Below the pieces are notes generated by a model. That model made no database searches. It saw nothing but the letters and a program-made list of their open reading frames with translations, and was not told the DNA's origin. Shown here piece by piece: positions 1-9,269 of a stretch of DNA of 64,000 nt (position 1 is its first letter; every line of letters begins with the position of its first letter). Origin of the DNA: an uncultured Dialister sp. (lineage in GTDB: Bacteria; Bacillota; Negativicutes; Veillonellales; Dialisteraceae). The stretch lies in NCBI GenBank assembly GCA_900545365.1, contig UQYL01000001.1:1-64000 (forward strand). The letters run 5' to 3'. A program made the translations under genes and the position numbers.

Positions 1-1242
1 ACGGATGTGGCCAAGGCTGCGGCGGATCTGATCCTGACGGCATCGGCAGCGGCTGCGGCTGCCGCGTCTTTTTTGCCTGCGTCTTTTGAGAGCGGCCTGC
101 TCTTTCATTCGGCCCTGGCGGCAGCTGCCGGCGGGGCAGCGGACTGGTTTGCGGTAAATTCGCTTTTCAGAAAACCGCTCGGCTTTTCTTTCCGGACAGA
201 ACTGGTGCCGAAGAGCCGGGATAAGATCATCCGCATGGCTCGGGATATGCTGGAACGGGAAATTCTTACGGCGCCGCGTATTTATAAAGTATTCAAAAAT
301 CACTCCATCAGTTTGGCACTGACTGCCTGGGCGGCGGAGAACAGGGATATCCTCCGGGCGGCGGCGGAGCAGGCCGCCGGTGTCTGCCTGCGGGCGCTGG
401 ATAAAAAGGCGGCGGCGGAACTGGGAGCAGAAGCGGCGGAAAAAATTATACGAGATACGGATTGGGCTGAACTTCTTTCGCGCGCCTTGGAAGGCGCCAA
501 GAGCGTGGAGGGAAGCAAAGCTCTTTTTCATGCCTTCAGGCGCTGCGCACGGATATTCCTGCAGGATGGTTTTACGGATGAAGAACTGTTAACGGTATAT
601 AACAGGGCGTGGACCCTCTATGAAGGAGAGAGCATGCGGCGCGGTATGCTCCGCGGTCTGCTGCAGAGCCAGCTGGGACTGACTGATGATAAAGCCTGCG
701 CGCTGATGCAGGAGAAACTCATGGAATGGGCGGACTCCCTGGGGGATCCGGAGGGAGCTGCCGGACGGCAGATGGCGGAGCAGTGGGAGAACTGGCTGCG
801 GCGTCTGAAAACAGATCAGGCGCTCCGGGAGCGGATCAATCGCGCAGTAAGCGGGAAGTTATCAGAGTACCTGCACACGGCAGGCGCAGATACTCTGGAA
901 AAACTGCTGGAGGAGAAAGAGCGCGCCGCAGGGAAGGCGGCCGCCGATTATCTGCTTTGCGCTTTAGAAAAGGCGGCGGATGATGAAAATTTCCGAAGAA
1001 AAGCGGACCGGTGGATCCTGCGGCAAATTGCGAACTATCTTCCTGTGATTCACAGGAAACTCGGGGAATCGGCAGAATCGGCGCTTTCCCGGTATTCCGG
1101 GAAAGAAATGGCCGATCTGATCGAAAACAGCGTGTGGCATGATCTGCAGATGATCCGGATTAACGGTTCGCTGATCGGCGCTTTCCTTGGAGGCCTCTCC
1201 TACATCGCTTTTTATTGGATATCGGGAGGCGCACCGTTATGA
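1..1242 (+). CDS. DUF445 family membrane protein (first of a tandem pair, 5' end cut by window)
   Basis: The reading frame is open to the window edge; a GTG at base 7 could start it, but comparison with the paralogue downstream suggests a few more N-terminal residues lie outside, so I treat it as 5'-partial. The family hallmark is clear at about residues 45-70: AADWFAV, then LFRKPLG and TELVPKSRDKI, matching the AADWFAV..LF..PLG..TEL.P pattern of DUF445 (YheB/YjiN-like) proteins. A hydrophobic N-terminal stretch and a hydrophobic C-terminal one after RINGSLIGAFLGG suggest membrane anchoring at both ends around a helical, mostly soluble middle. Function of the family is not established. Its stop overlaps the start of the next gene in ATGA, so the two are translationally coupled. 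Confidence 0.85.
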   Translation, partial: TDVAKAAADLILTASAAAAAAASFLPASFESGLLFHSALAAAAGGAADWFAVNSLFRKPLGFSFRTELVPKSRDKIIRMARDMLEREILTAPRIYKVFKNHSISLALTAWAAENRDILRAAAEQAAGVCLRALDKKAAAELGAEAAEKIIRDTDWAELLSRALEGAKSVEGSKALFHAFRRCARIFLQDGFTDEELLTVYNRAWTLYEGESMRRGMLRGLLQSQLGLTDDKACALMQEKLMEWADSLGDPEGAAGRQMAEQWENWLRRLKTDQALRERINRAVSGKLSEYLHTAGADTLEKLLEEKERAAGKAAADYLLCALEKAADDENFRRKADRWILRQIANYLPVIHRKLGESAESALSRYSGKEMADLIENSVWHDLQMIRINGSLIGAFLGGLSYIAFYWISGGAPL

Positions 1243-2495
1243 GAAACGATCGGAAAGCGGATATTCTTTTCGCTTTGTCGGCATCGGCTTTTGCGGCGGC
1301 ATTTGTTGTTCGCCTGCACAACGACAGCCTGTGGGCGTCGATCCTCTATTTTCTGACGCAGTCCGCCTTCATCGGGAGCGCGGCGGATTGGTTCGCCGTG
1401 ACAGCGCTTTTCAAAAGGCCGCTTGGATTTCCTTTTCATACAGAACTGATCCCGCGTCACAGAGAACGGCTGATCCTGGGAATCCGCAGGATCATTGAGG
1501 AGAAATTGGTCCGGCCGGAATTGTGGGAAACTCTGGCCGCGTCGGTCTGCGCCAGCGGCTGGCTCAAAGATTTTCTGACAACGGAGAAGGGACAGAAACT
1601 GCGGAGCCTCTGGATAGAAGCCGCAGAAAAGGAGGTGCGGTGCCTTCTGGAGGAGAAGCAGGAAATCCTGGCTTCTTTTGCGGCGACATATGTTTCGGAT
1701 CTGCCGCAGAAATTCGTTCCGGAAATTCGGGCGCTGTTGCTGTCGCCGGAGCGGATGGAAAAATTTCTTCAGGGACTGCTTCAAGGCGGCAATGTATTGC
1801 TGGCGCAGCCTGAAATCAAAGCGGGCTTGGAACGGGCGCTGAAAGATTTCGTGGAAATGCAGAAGAAAAATCCGCTGATTGCCATGGCCGTATCTATGGG
1901 AGAGTCCATGGGAGTAATCAGTTATTCCGATATGGCGGAAGCGATCTGTGCGGCGGGAAGAGAAAAAGTAAGAAAATGGCAGGAACCGGAATTGCCGTTT
2001 CATGGATACCTGAGAGACCGTCTGCATGAAGCGGCGCGGGATTTTTTGCAGTGCCCGGAGATGGAGGAGGGGCTTCTTCGCACAGCGAAAGGCGTGCTGG
2101 CTGAGTTGGATATCAGACAGGCAGCGCAGGATGCGGAAGCGCTCCTGCTGCGGGAATGGGAAACGGAAGACTGCCGGCGGAGATCTTGCGGAGGCTTGGT
2201 CCGGCAGATGTTCGATGAAGCGGCTGAGCGGCTGCTTGAGGATGAAGAAAACTGTAAGAGACTGGACGATATGTTTCGGGACGTTTGTGTCAGAGCGGCT
2301 TTATATGAACATGCTTTCATCGGCGAAACGGCGGAACAGGTGCTTTCTGCATATGATAAGGAACGGCTGAATGATTTCATTTATTCAAAAGTGAGAGATG
2401 AGCTTGGGTGGATACGAATTAACGGGACCTTGGTCGCTGCGGCGGCGGGCAGTCTTCTGTTGAGCGCGTTTTCTGCCTTTCATCTGATTCCGTAA
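1239..2495 (+). CDS. DUF445 family membrane protein (second of pair)
   Basis: 418 residues. I start it at the ATG that shares four bases with the preceding stop; an upstream in-frame start at 1215 would overlap more and is not needed. It carries the same family signature as its neighbour (SAADWFAVTALFKRPLG, then TELIPRHRERLI) and the same RINGTLVAAAAG hydrophobic tail, so the two genes are tandem paralogues of one family, with considerable divergence in the middle. The role is unknown; a membrane-associated structural function is only a guess. No terminator with a T-run follows; an inverted repeat and the rny promoter occupy the gap. Confidence 0.88.
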   Translation: MRNDRKADILFALSASAFAAAFVVRLHNDSLWASILYFLTQSAFIGSAADWFAVTALFKRPLGFPFHTELIPRHRERLILGIRRIIEEKLVRPELWETLAASVCASGWLKDFLTTEKGQKLRSLWIEAAEKEVRCLLEEKQEILASFAATYVSDLPQKFVPEIRALLLSPERMEKFLQGLLQGGNVLLAQPEIKAGLERALKDFVEMQKKNPLIAMAVSMGESMGVISYSDMAEAICAAGREKVRKWQEPELPFHGYLRDRLHEAARDFLQCPEMEEGLLRTAKGVLAELDIRQAAQDAEALLLREWETEDCRRRSCGGLVRQMFDEAAERLLEDEENCKRLDDMFRDVCVRAALYEHAFIGETAEQVLSAYDKERLNDFIYSKVRDELGWIRINGTLVAAAAGSLLLSAFSAFHLIP

Positions 2496-2505
2496 TCCAT
2501 AAGGA

Positions 2506-2542
2506 GTAAGGAATTAATAACCTTACTGTTATGAAATTCCTT
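2506..2542. repeat. Overlapping inverted repeats upstream of rny
   Basis: GTAAGG at 2506-2511 pairs with CCTTAC at 2521-2526, and AAGGAATT at 2508-2515 pairs with AATTCCTT at 2535-2542. The right arm of the second repeat runs into the -35 box of the rny promoter. This could be an operator or a weak terminator hairpin for the DUF445 pair; there is no T-tract, which favours the first. Confidence 0.4.
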
Positions 2543-2569
2543 GACAATGAATTGTAAAGACTCTAATAT
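2541..2569 (+). promoter_or_regulatory. Sigma-A promoter of rny
   Basis: TTGACA (2541-2546), 17-base spacer, TAATAT (2564-2569). This is a near-consensus vegetative promoter about 80 bases before the rny start. Confidence 0.85.
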
Positions 2570-2650
2570 TAACATAGCGGTCATTTGACCGCCCCTGAAT
2601 TATAATGTGCGTATGAAAGTAGAAATTTTAAAAAGAAGGAGGTGAATTCA

Positions 2651-4228
2651 TTGGGTGATATAGATGAAATCATGCTTTTTGTGATTCTGAGCTTTGTCGC
2701 GGCAGCGGTCATCGGTTGCGGTGTCGGATATATCCTGCGCAAGCATATTGCTGAGGCGCGTATCGGATCAGCGGAAGAAAAGGCGAAGCGCATCGCGGAG
2801 GATGCGAAGAAAACGCTGGAGAATGCTGTGCGTGAATCGGAGAGTCTGAAGAAGGAAGCTCTGGTTCAGACGCGCGAAGAAATCCATAAGCTGAGAGAAG
2901 ATGTGGAGCAGGAAAATCGCGAACGCAGGGATGAACTTCAGAAATATGAACAGCGTCTTGTGCAGAAAGAAGAACATCTGGAGCGCAGAAGCGACGCGCT
3001 GGAACAGCGTGAAGCGGAGATTGGCCGAAAGGAAAATAAGGTAAAGGCGCAGCAGGAAAAGGTGGACAGCCTTTACGAAGCGCAGACGCAGAAGCTGGAA
3101 GAAATTTCCGGTCTGTCGCAGGAAGAAGCGAAGAAAATGATCCTGGACAAGGTCGAAAATGCGCTGCAGCACGAGAAAGCCGTCCGTATCCGCGAGGCGG
3201 AAACGGAGATCAAGGAGCACGCGGATCAGACAGCGAGAGAAATTCTGGCGTCTGCTATTCAGCGGAATGCGGCGGATACAGTTTCTGAGACGACAGTTTC
3301 CGTCGTGTCCCTTCCCAATGAAGAAATGAAAGGACGGATCATCGGCCGTGAAGGCAGAAATATCCGGGCGATTGAAACGCTGACCGGGGTGGACCTGATC
3401 ATTGACGATACGCCGGAAGCCGTGATCCTTTCAAGCTTCAATCCTGTGCGCAGAGAGATTGCGCGGCTGGCGCTGGAAAGTTTGGTAAAAGACGGACGCA
3501 TTCATCCGGCCCGCATTGAAGAAGTCGTCGCAAAGACGAAAAAAGAAGTCGAAAAAGCGATTCGCGAAGCCGGCGAACAGGCGGTGTTTACGTGCGGCGT
3601 CCGCAGCATCCATCCGGAACTGGTAAAGATTCTGGGGCGGCTGAAATATCGGACCAGCTACGGACAAAATGTGCTGCAGCATTCCATTGATGTTTCTTAT
3701 TTTGCCGGTGTCCTTGCCAATGAGATCGGTGCGGATGTGGAGCTGGCCAAACGGGCGGGGCTCCTGCACGATATCGGCAAAGCGGTCGATCGTGAGCAGG
3801 AAGGCACGCATGTGGAACTTGGCGTGGAGATCGCGTCGAAGTATCATGAATCGCCGGAAGTGATCAATACGATCGCTTCTCATCATGGCGATACCGATCC
3901 GATCTGCGTGGAGGCGGTTCTTGTAGCGGCGGCGGATGCGATTTCCGCAGCCCGCCCGGGCGCACGCCGGGAAACTTTGGAAAACTACATCAAACGGCTG
4001 ACGAAGCTGGAAGATATAGCGAAATCTTTCCCCGGCGTAGCCAACTGCTATGCGATCCAGGCCGGCAGAGAACTGCGGGTGATCGTGAAACCGGAAAAGG
4101 TCAACGAGGATCAGTCCGTTATTCTTTCGCACGATATTGCGGAACGAGTGGAAAAGGAACTCCAGTATCCCGGACAGGTCAAGGTCGTTGTCATCAGAGA
4201 AACCAGAGCTATTGAATACGCAAAATAA
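2651..4228 (+). CDS. rny: Ribonuclease Y
   Basis: Membrane-bound endoribonuclease that initiates mRNA decay. 525 residues, close to the usual 520. Order of domains: one N-terminal transmembrane helix (about residues 8-27), a long charged coiled coil (about 30-200), a KH RNA-binding domain around residue 227 (GRIIGREGRNIRAIE), and an HD hydrolase domain with LLHDIGKA near residue 370. I choose the TTG at 2651 because an ideal AAGGAGG lies eight bases before it; the in-frame GTG at 2642 sits inside that ribosome binding site. Own promoter upstream and a strong terminator downstream make it a single-gene unit. Confidence 0.96.
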   Translation: MGDIDEIMLFVILSFVAAAVIGCGVGYILRKHIAEARIGSAEEKAKRIAEDAKKTLENAVRESESLKKEALVQTREEIHKLREDVEQENRERRDELQKYEQRLVQKEEHLERRSDALEQREAEIGRKENKVKAQQEKVDSLYEAQTQKLEEISGLSQEEAKKMILDKVENALQHEKAVRIREAETEIKEHADQTAREILASAIQRNAADTVSETTVSVVSLPNEEMKGRIIGREGRNIRAIETLTGVDLIIDDTPEAVILSSFNPVRREIARLALESLVKDGRIHPARIEEVVAKTKKEVEKAIREAGEQAVFTCGVRSIHPELVKILGRLKYRTSYGQNVLQHSIDVSYFAGVLANEIGADVELAKRAGLLHDIGKAVDREQEGTHVELGVEIASKYHESPEVINTIASHHGDTDPICVEAVLVAAADAISAARPGARRETLENYIKRLTKLEDIAKSFPGVANCYAIQAGRELRVIVKPEKVNEDQSVILSHDIAERVEKELQYPGQVKVVVIRETRAIEYAK

Positions 4229-4237
4229 TTCACTGAA

Positions 4238-4270
4238 AGTCTCTGCCCAGACATGGGCGGGGACTTTTTT
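4238..4270 (+). terminator. Rho-independent terminator after rny
   Basis: Twelve-base stem AGTCTCTGCCCA / TGGGCGGGGACT (with G-T pairs), a four-base loop, then a run of six T. Confidence 0.9.
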
Positions 4271-4285
4271 ACATGTCAGAATGAA

Positions 4286-4348
4286 ATTGAGAATGATAAT
4301 TAAGAGATAGAAATTGAGAATCTCCCATGATACAATGACTATTGAGAA
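4286..4348 (+). promoter_or_regulatory. Fur-like box and three ATTGAGAA repeats upstream of the recJ operon
   Basis: ATTGAGAA occurs at 4286-4293, 4313-4320 and 4341-4348, spaced 27 and 28 bases. The first copy continues into TGAGAATGATAATTA, which matches 11 of 14 fixed positions of the 7-1-7 Fur consensus TGATAAT-N-ATTATCA. A TACAAT at 4331-4336 may be the -10 of the recJ promoter but no -35 at proper spacing is clear. That a metalloregulator binds here is inference, supported by fur lying in the same downstream gene run. Confidence 0.4.
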
Positions 4349-4370
4349 ATAGAAAAGATCAGGTGCAATT

Positions 4371-6371
4371 ATGAGAGAGAAGTATAAGTGGATTATCAGA
4401 GCGAAAGAGAATGAACCGGCGCTGCTTCCGTTCTTTAGGGAATTTTCTGTCCCTGACGGAGCGGCCCGCATCATGCAGAGAAGAGGCATTCATACGAAAG
4501 AAGCGCTGGCGCATTTTCTGTACGATACGCTGGACGATCTGGGCGATCCCTTCCGGATGAAAGGCATGAAGGAAGCGGTTTCACGCATTCTTTCCGCGGT
4601 AGAAAATAAAGAAAAAATCGTGATTTACGGGGATTATGATGTGGATGGGATTACGGCCACATCTATTTTGTATCGCTTCTTTCGGCGAATGGGCGTACAG
4701 GCCGGCTTTTATATTCCCGGCCGGGACGGCGAAGGCTACGGCCTGAATGAGAATGCTGTCCGCAGGCTGTGCGGCGAAGGGTACCGTGTGCTCATTACTG
4801 TCGACTGCGGGATCAGTTCGGCGTCTCTGGTGGATGCGATGGCGAAAGATATTGATTTTATCATAACGGATCATCACGTGCCGCCGGAGATCCTGCCGTC
4901 TCGCGCGGTCGCGGTCATCAATCCTCATCAGAACGATTGCCCATATCCTTATAAGGAACTGGCGGGATGCGGGGTGGCCTATACGTTGTGCCGCGCGGTG
5001 TGGAAAGCCTTCCGAGGGGAGCCGTACACGGAAGACGTAGAGCTGACCGCGCTCGGCACCATTGCAGACATGGTGCCGCTGACAGGAGAAAACAGAATTT
5101 TGGTGCGGGAAGGGCTGTCACGGTTCAACAGCACGAAGATACCTGGCCTGGCAGCGCTGCTCCGAGCATCCGGGATCGTGCCGGACGGAGCGGAATCGAA
5201 GCCGGTCTCCACTGATCAGGTGTCTTTCGGCATCGCGCCCCGGCTCAATGCGTCGGGACGCATTGCTCATGCCCGGAAAGGGGTGGAGCTCCTTACTACG
5301 GGGGAAGCATCAGAAGCGGCAGTTCTAGCGGAAGAATTGTGTGAAATCAATACGGAGCGGCAGGCGATCGAAAAACTGATCTGCCAGGAAGCGATGACGC
5401 GGCTGGAAGAGCTGGAAAGCCAGCAGGACATGGCTCTTGTGGTGGATGGAAATGACTGGCACCCCGGTGTAATCGGCATTGTCGCGTCGAGAATCCTGGA
5501 GCAGTTTCACCGTCCGGTGCTGGTCATTACGGTCCATGACGGCATAGGAAAAGGATCCTGCCGGAGCATTCCGGGATTTAATATTTACGAAGCGCTGAAA
5601 GCACAGGAAGATCTGCTTCTGCAGTTCGGCGGGCATACCATGGCGGCGGGATTCAGTATCGCCGCAGATAAAATCCCGCTGTTCCGCAGGAGGCTCAATG
5701 AATACGCAAAACAGAAAATATCGGAAGAAGACTGCGTTCCCTGTCTGGAGATCGAAGAATATGTCCCGCTTCCCGAAGTGACCCTGGATTTTATCCGGTC
5801 GCTGAAGCTGCTTGAACCGTGCGGATGCGAAAATCCGCGTCCGCTTTTCGCAAGCCGCGGCGTGTTCGTGGATAGTACGCGCCGAATCGGAGCGGACAAC
5901 AAGCATTTCAAGAGTCTCCTGTCAGACGGCGGTTCTTCCGCGGAAGCGGTCTTTTGGAATCCAGGAGAAAATGATCCGTGCAGAGCGGGGGAAGAAGTGG
6001 CTGTCGCTTATGCGCCGGAGATCCATGAGTGGTATGGAGAACATGTTCAGCTGATCGGAAAGGATATCAAGGAAATGATCCCGGAAGGGGAGCTGCTTCT
6101 GGACCGGGCTTTTCTGGTCGATTTGTTTCTGAGCCTGCGGGATATATTCCGCGGCGGCAGCCGGACTTCGGCAGAAGTGGCGGAACGGCTGAAAAAATCA
6201 CTGCCGACGGGATGTCCGGAGATCAAATGGAAAGCGGGCCTCGTTATTTTTGAAGAGCTCGGTATCCTGTCCCGTTACAGCAGGGGCGGACAGGAATATT
6301 TTCAATATCATGCAGTAAAGAAAAAGATGGATCTGAATGCATCGCCGACATTTTGCCGGTATAGAAAGTGA
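4371..6371 (+). CDS. recJ: Single-stranded-DNA-specific 5'-3' exonuclease RecJ
   Basis: Degrades single-stranded DNA 5' to 3' in recombination and mismatch/base-excision repair. 666 residues, within the family range. The DHH phosphoesterase core shows GDYDVDG near residues 86-92 (motif I, metal-binding aspartates) and TDHH near 166 (motif III); the DHHA1 domain shows GKGSCRS and FGGHTMAAG near 418. The start ATG has AGGTG about eight bases upstream. It opens a long run of same-strand, closely spaced genes that reaches aspS. Confidence 0.95.
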   Translation: MREKYKWIIRAKENEPALLPFFREFSVPDGAARIMQRRGIHTKEALAHFLYDTLDDLGDPFRMKGMKEAVSRILSAVENKEKIVIYGDYDVDGITATSILYRFFRRMGVQAGFYIPGRDGEGYGLNENAVRRLCGEGYRVLITVDCGISSASLVDAMAKDIDFIITDHHVPPEILPSRAVAVINPHQNDCPYPYKELAGCGVAYTLCRAVWKAFRGEPYTEDVELTALGTIADMVPLTGENRILVREGLSRFNSTKIPGLAALLRASGIVPDGAESKPVSTDQVSFGIAPRLNASGRIAHARKGVELLTTGEASEAAVLAEELCEINTERQAIEKLICQEAMTRLEELESQQDMALVVDGNDWHPGVIGIVASRILEQFHRPVLVITVHDGIGKGSCRSIPGFNIYEALKAQEDLLLQFGGHTMAAGFSIAADKIPLFRRRLNEYAKQKISEEDCVPCLEIEEYVPLPEVTLDFIRSLKLLEPCGCENPRPLFASRGVFVDSTRRIGADNKHFKSLLSDGGSSAEAVFWNPGENDPCRAGEEVAVAYAPEIHEWYGEHVQLIGKDIKEMIPEGELLLDRAFLVDLFLSLRDIFRGGSRTSAEVAERLKKSLPTGCPEIKWKAGLVIFEELGILSRYSRGGQEYFQYHAVKKKMDLNASPTFCRYRK

Positions 6372-6384
6372 GACGGTGGGACGT

Positions 6385-8796
6385 ATGGAAAATGAAAAGC
6401 AGATATCTCCGGAAATGCAGCGCAGTGAAGCGGATTCCGCGGTGTGCCGGGAGGGATGTCAGGATGAGCTGATGAATAAGACGCTGAATGAAGAACCGAT
6501 CCATACCGATGCGTCCGCGTCTTCGCTGGCCGAATTTTTGATGCATCAGGACGAATACATTGAAGCGAAGAAAAAGGAGCGGGATTATACCGGTGAGATC
6601 CGGGACGCCTATAAAGAACTGGTCGATACGGTCAAGGGCTACATGAATGACGGGAAAAAGCTGGAGGCCATTCAGGAAGCTTTTGAACTGGCGTATAAAG
6701 CGCATGAAGGACAAGTGCGCGCGACCGGCGAACCCTATATTATCCATCCGCTGTCCGTTGCTTATATCCTGGCTGAACTGGAAATGGATGTGCAGGGGGT
6801 GATCGCGGCCCTTCTGCATGACGTCGTCGAAGATACGGAGTATACGCTGGAAGACATCAAGATGCTGTTCGGCGACGACGTGGCGTTTCTGGTGGACGGC
6901 GTGACCAAACTGTCGCAGTTCCACTATAAAGACAAAGAAGATCAGCAGCTGGAAAATTTCCGTAAGATGTTCCTCGCCATGGCGAAAGATATCCGTGTGG
7001 TGGTCATTAAGCTGGCAGACCGGCTGCACAATATGAGAACGCTCGGCGTGTTCCGGAGGGAAAAGCAGCAGCGGATCGCGAGAGAAACGCTGGAAATTTA
7101 TGCGCCGCTGGCGCACCGTCTGGGTATTTACAATATTAAATGGGAGCTGGAAGATCTTTGCTTTCATTATCTGTACCCGGAAGAATATTCTGACCTGGTC
7201 CGTCAGATGAAGCAGAAGCGGAAAGCCCGTGAAGAGATCGTCAATGATACCATGCGTGTTCTGCACGATCATATTGCGGAAGCCGGCATCAAGGCGACGA
7301 TCACGGGTCGGCCGAAGCATTTCTACAGTATTTATAAAAAAATGAAGCGGGACAATAAAGATCTGTCCCAGATTTATGACCTCTATGCGGTGCGGGTCAT
7401 TGTCGATACGATTCCGCAGTGCTATGCCGTCCTGGGGATCGCGCATTCTCTGTGGAAGCCGCTGCCCAATCGATTCAAAGACTATATTGCCGTACCGAAG
7501 CCAAATATGTACCAGTCGCTTCACACGACGGTCATCGGGACGAAAGGTCAGCCTGTAGAGATTCAGATACGCACGTGGGAGATGCACCATATTTCCGAAT
7601 ACGGCGTAGCCGCTCACTGGCGGTATAAAGAGGGGCAGCACGCGAATACGAAGGATTTTGACGCGAAGATCAGCTGGCTCCGGCGCATCCTGGAATGGCA
7701 GGATACATCCAATCCGAAAGAATTTATGAATGCGTTGAAACTGGATGTTTTCTCTGACGAGGTCTTTGTATTCACGCCTAAAGGAGATGTGATCAATCTT
7801 CCGAAAGGCTCGATTCCGGTGGATTTTGCGTATCGAATCCATACGGAAGTCGGCAATCGGTGCGTCGGAGCAAAGATTAATAATAAAATCGTCCCGCTGG
7901 ATACGAAACTGAAAAATGGCGATATCGTATCGATTATTACTTCTAAAAACGGAAAACCGAGCTATGACTGGATCAGCATGGTCGGTGCGACGGAGAGTAA
8001 GGCGAAGATCCGCAACTGGTTTAAGAAAGAAAATCGGGAAGGGAATATTGCGCGGGCGCTCGATCTGCTTCCGGCAGAAGCGTCCAAGCTGGGGTATGAT
8101 TGGAAAAAGCTGACAGCAAAAGGCCGCCTGGATGAGGTCGCCCGGTCGTTTAATACGGGGACGGAAGAAGATTTGCTGGCATCTGTCGGGTACGGCGGCG
8201 TCAGCGTCAAGTCTGTCCTGCTGAAACTGATTGATCTGTATAAGAAAGAGATCAACGCGCCGAAGCCGATTGAACAGCTGAAAACGGCGAAAGCGCTGGA
8301 GACGCTGAAAATGCGGAGCGTCAAAAAGCATTCGCAGAGCGGCGTTCTCGTCAAAGGGGAAGCGGGTCTTGTCGTACATCTGGCGAAGTGCTGCAATCCT
8401 GTTCCGGGGGACAGCATCGTAGGGTATGTGACGAGAGGCCGCGGCGTTTCTGTCCATCGGGCAGACTGCCCCAACGCGGTGAATTTCGATGATATGGATC
8501 GTCTGGTCGATGTGGAGTGGGAACAGGCCGCCAATGAAATGTTCCTCGTTACGATCGAGGTCATCAGCTATGACCGGACCGGCCTTATGGCGGATATCCT
8601 GGCGGTGCTTGCCGGTATGAAACTGTCGGTGGCCGCGGCAAATGTCAAAGTGCAGCCGAATGGAATGGCAGTGATGGATTTGGGGATCCAGATTAAGGAT
8701 CTGCAGCAGCTGGAATTTGTCATGACGAAGATCCGCCGAATCAAGGGCGTCCATTCCGTTCGCCGCATGCAGTCAAAAAGAGGAGAAGTCGGATGA
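6385..8796 (+). CDS. rel: Bifunctional (p)ppGpp synthetase/hydrolase Rel
   Basis: Makes and degrades the stringent-response alarmone (p)ppGpp. Domains in order: HD hydrolase with LLHDVVEDT near residues 143-151 and KLADRLHNMRT; synthetase with YSIYKKM and NRFKDYIAVPKP near 360 (the RxKD motif typical of bifunctional enzymes, not the ExDD of RelA); TGS domain from about 459; C-terminal ACT domain from about 720. Several starts are possible; 6385 gives 803 residues, roughly 70 more than usual, while an ATG at 6472 would give 774. The extra N-terminus is acidic and polar. Ends in an ATGA overlap with dtd. Confidence 0.94.
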   Translation: MENEKQISPEMQRSEADSAVCREGCQDELMNKTLNEEPIHTDASASSLAEFLMHQDEYIEAKKKERDYTGEIRDAYKELVDTVKGYMNDGKKLEAIQEAFELAYKAHEGQVRATGEPYIIHPLSVAYILAELEMDVQGVIAALLHDVVEDTEYTLEDIKMLFGDDVAFLVDGVTKLSQFHYKDKEDQQLENFRKMFLAMAKDIRVVVIKLADRLHNMRTLGVFRREKQQRIARETLEIYAPLAHRLGIYNIKWELEDLCFHYLYPEEYSDLVRQMKQKRKAREEIVNDTMRVLHDHIAEAGIKATITGRPKHFYSIYKKMKRDNKDLSQIYDLYAVRVIVDTIPQCYAVLGIAHSLWKPLPNRFKDYIAVPKPNMYQSLHTTVIGTKGQPVEIQIRTWEMHHISEYGVAAHWRYKEGQHANTKDFDAKISWLRRILEWQDTSNPKEFMNALKLDVFSDEVFVFTPKGDVINLPKGSIPVDFAYRIHTEVGNRCVGAKINNKIVPLDTKLKNGDIVSIITSKNGKPSYDWISMVGATESKAKIRNWFKKENREGNIARALDLLPAEASKLGYDWKKLTAKGRLDEVARSFNTGTEEDLLASVGYGGVSVKSVLLKLIDLYKKEINAPKPIEQLKTAKALETLKMRSVKKHSQSGVLVKGEAGLVVHLAKCCNPVPGDSIVGYVTRGRGVSVHRADCPNAVNFDDMDRLVDVEWEQAANEMFLVTIEVISYDRTGLMADILAVLAGMKLSVAAANVKVQPNGMAVMDLGIQIKDLQQLEFVMTKIRRIKGVHSVRRMQSKRGEVG

Positions 8797-9242
8797 GGGC
8801 TGTCGTACAAAAGTGTAGCTATTGCAGGGTCCTGTCGGAAAACGAGACGGCAGGGAAAATCGGTGCCGGACTCGTCGTATTTCTGGGCGTAAAAAAAGGA
8901 GATGACGAGTCTGACTGCCGGTATATGGCGGATAAGCTGCTGAATCTGCGTATTTTTGAAGACACTGAGGACAAGCTGAATTTGTCTGTGAGAGATGTGC
9001 GGGGAGAAGTCATGATTATTTCTCAGTTCACGCTGTACGGCGACTGCCGGCATGGACGCAGACCGAGCTTTTTTGAGGCGGAAAGCCCGCAGAAGGCGGA
9101 CGCGCTTTATCAGCGGGTCGTTGACCTGTGCCGGGCGGCAGGGCAGAAAGTGGAAACGGGAAGATTCAGGACGCACATGAAAGTGGAGTTGGAAAACGAC
9201 GGCCCGGTCACGATTCTGCTGGACAGTAAGAAAGAGTTTTAA
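8793..9242 (+). CDS. dtd: D-aminoacyl-tRNA deacylase
   Basis: Removes D-amino acids wrongly attached to tRNA. 149 residues, standard length. The two catalytic cross-subunit motifs are present: SQFTLYGD near residues 77-84 and NDGPVT near 135-140. Its ATG overlaps the rel stop by four bases, an arrangement (rel-dtd) common in Firmicutes. It is followed almost directly by a metallo-beta-lactamase-fold gene. Confidence 0.95.
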   Translation: MRAVVQKCSYCRVLSENETAGKIGAGLVVFLGVKKGDDESDCRYMADKLLNLRIFEDTEDKLNLSVRDVRGEVMIISQFTLYGDCRHGRRPSFFEAESPQKADALYQRVVDLCRAAGQKVETGRFRTHMKVELENDGPVTILLDSKKEF

Positions 9243-9269
9243 ATGGTTGCGGCAAAGGGGAAACGACAT

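Noticed and set aside
6244..8754. An 836-codon open frame antisense to rel
   Set aside because: It mirrors the codon structure of rel, lacks a ribosome binding site and recognisable domains; rel is certain on the + strand. Similar long antisense frames over 8568-10262, 14241-16007 and 59036-60190 were dropped for the same reason.
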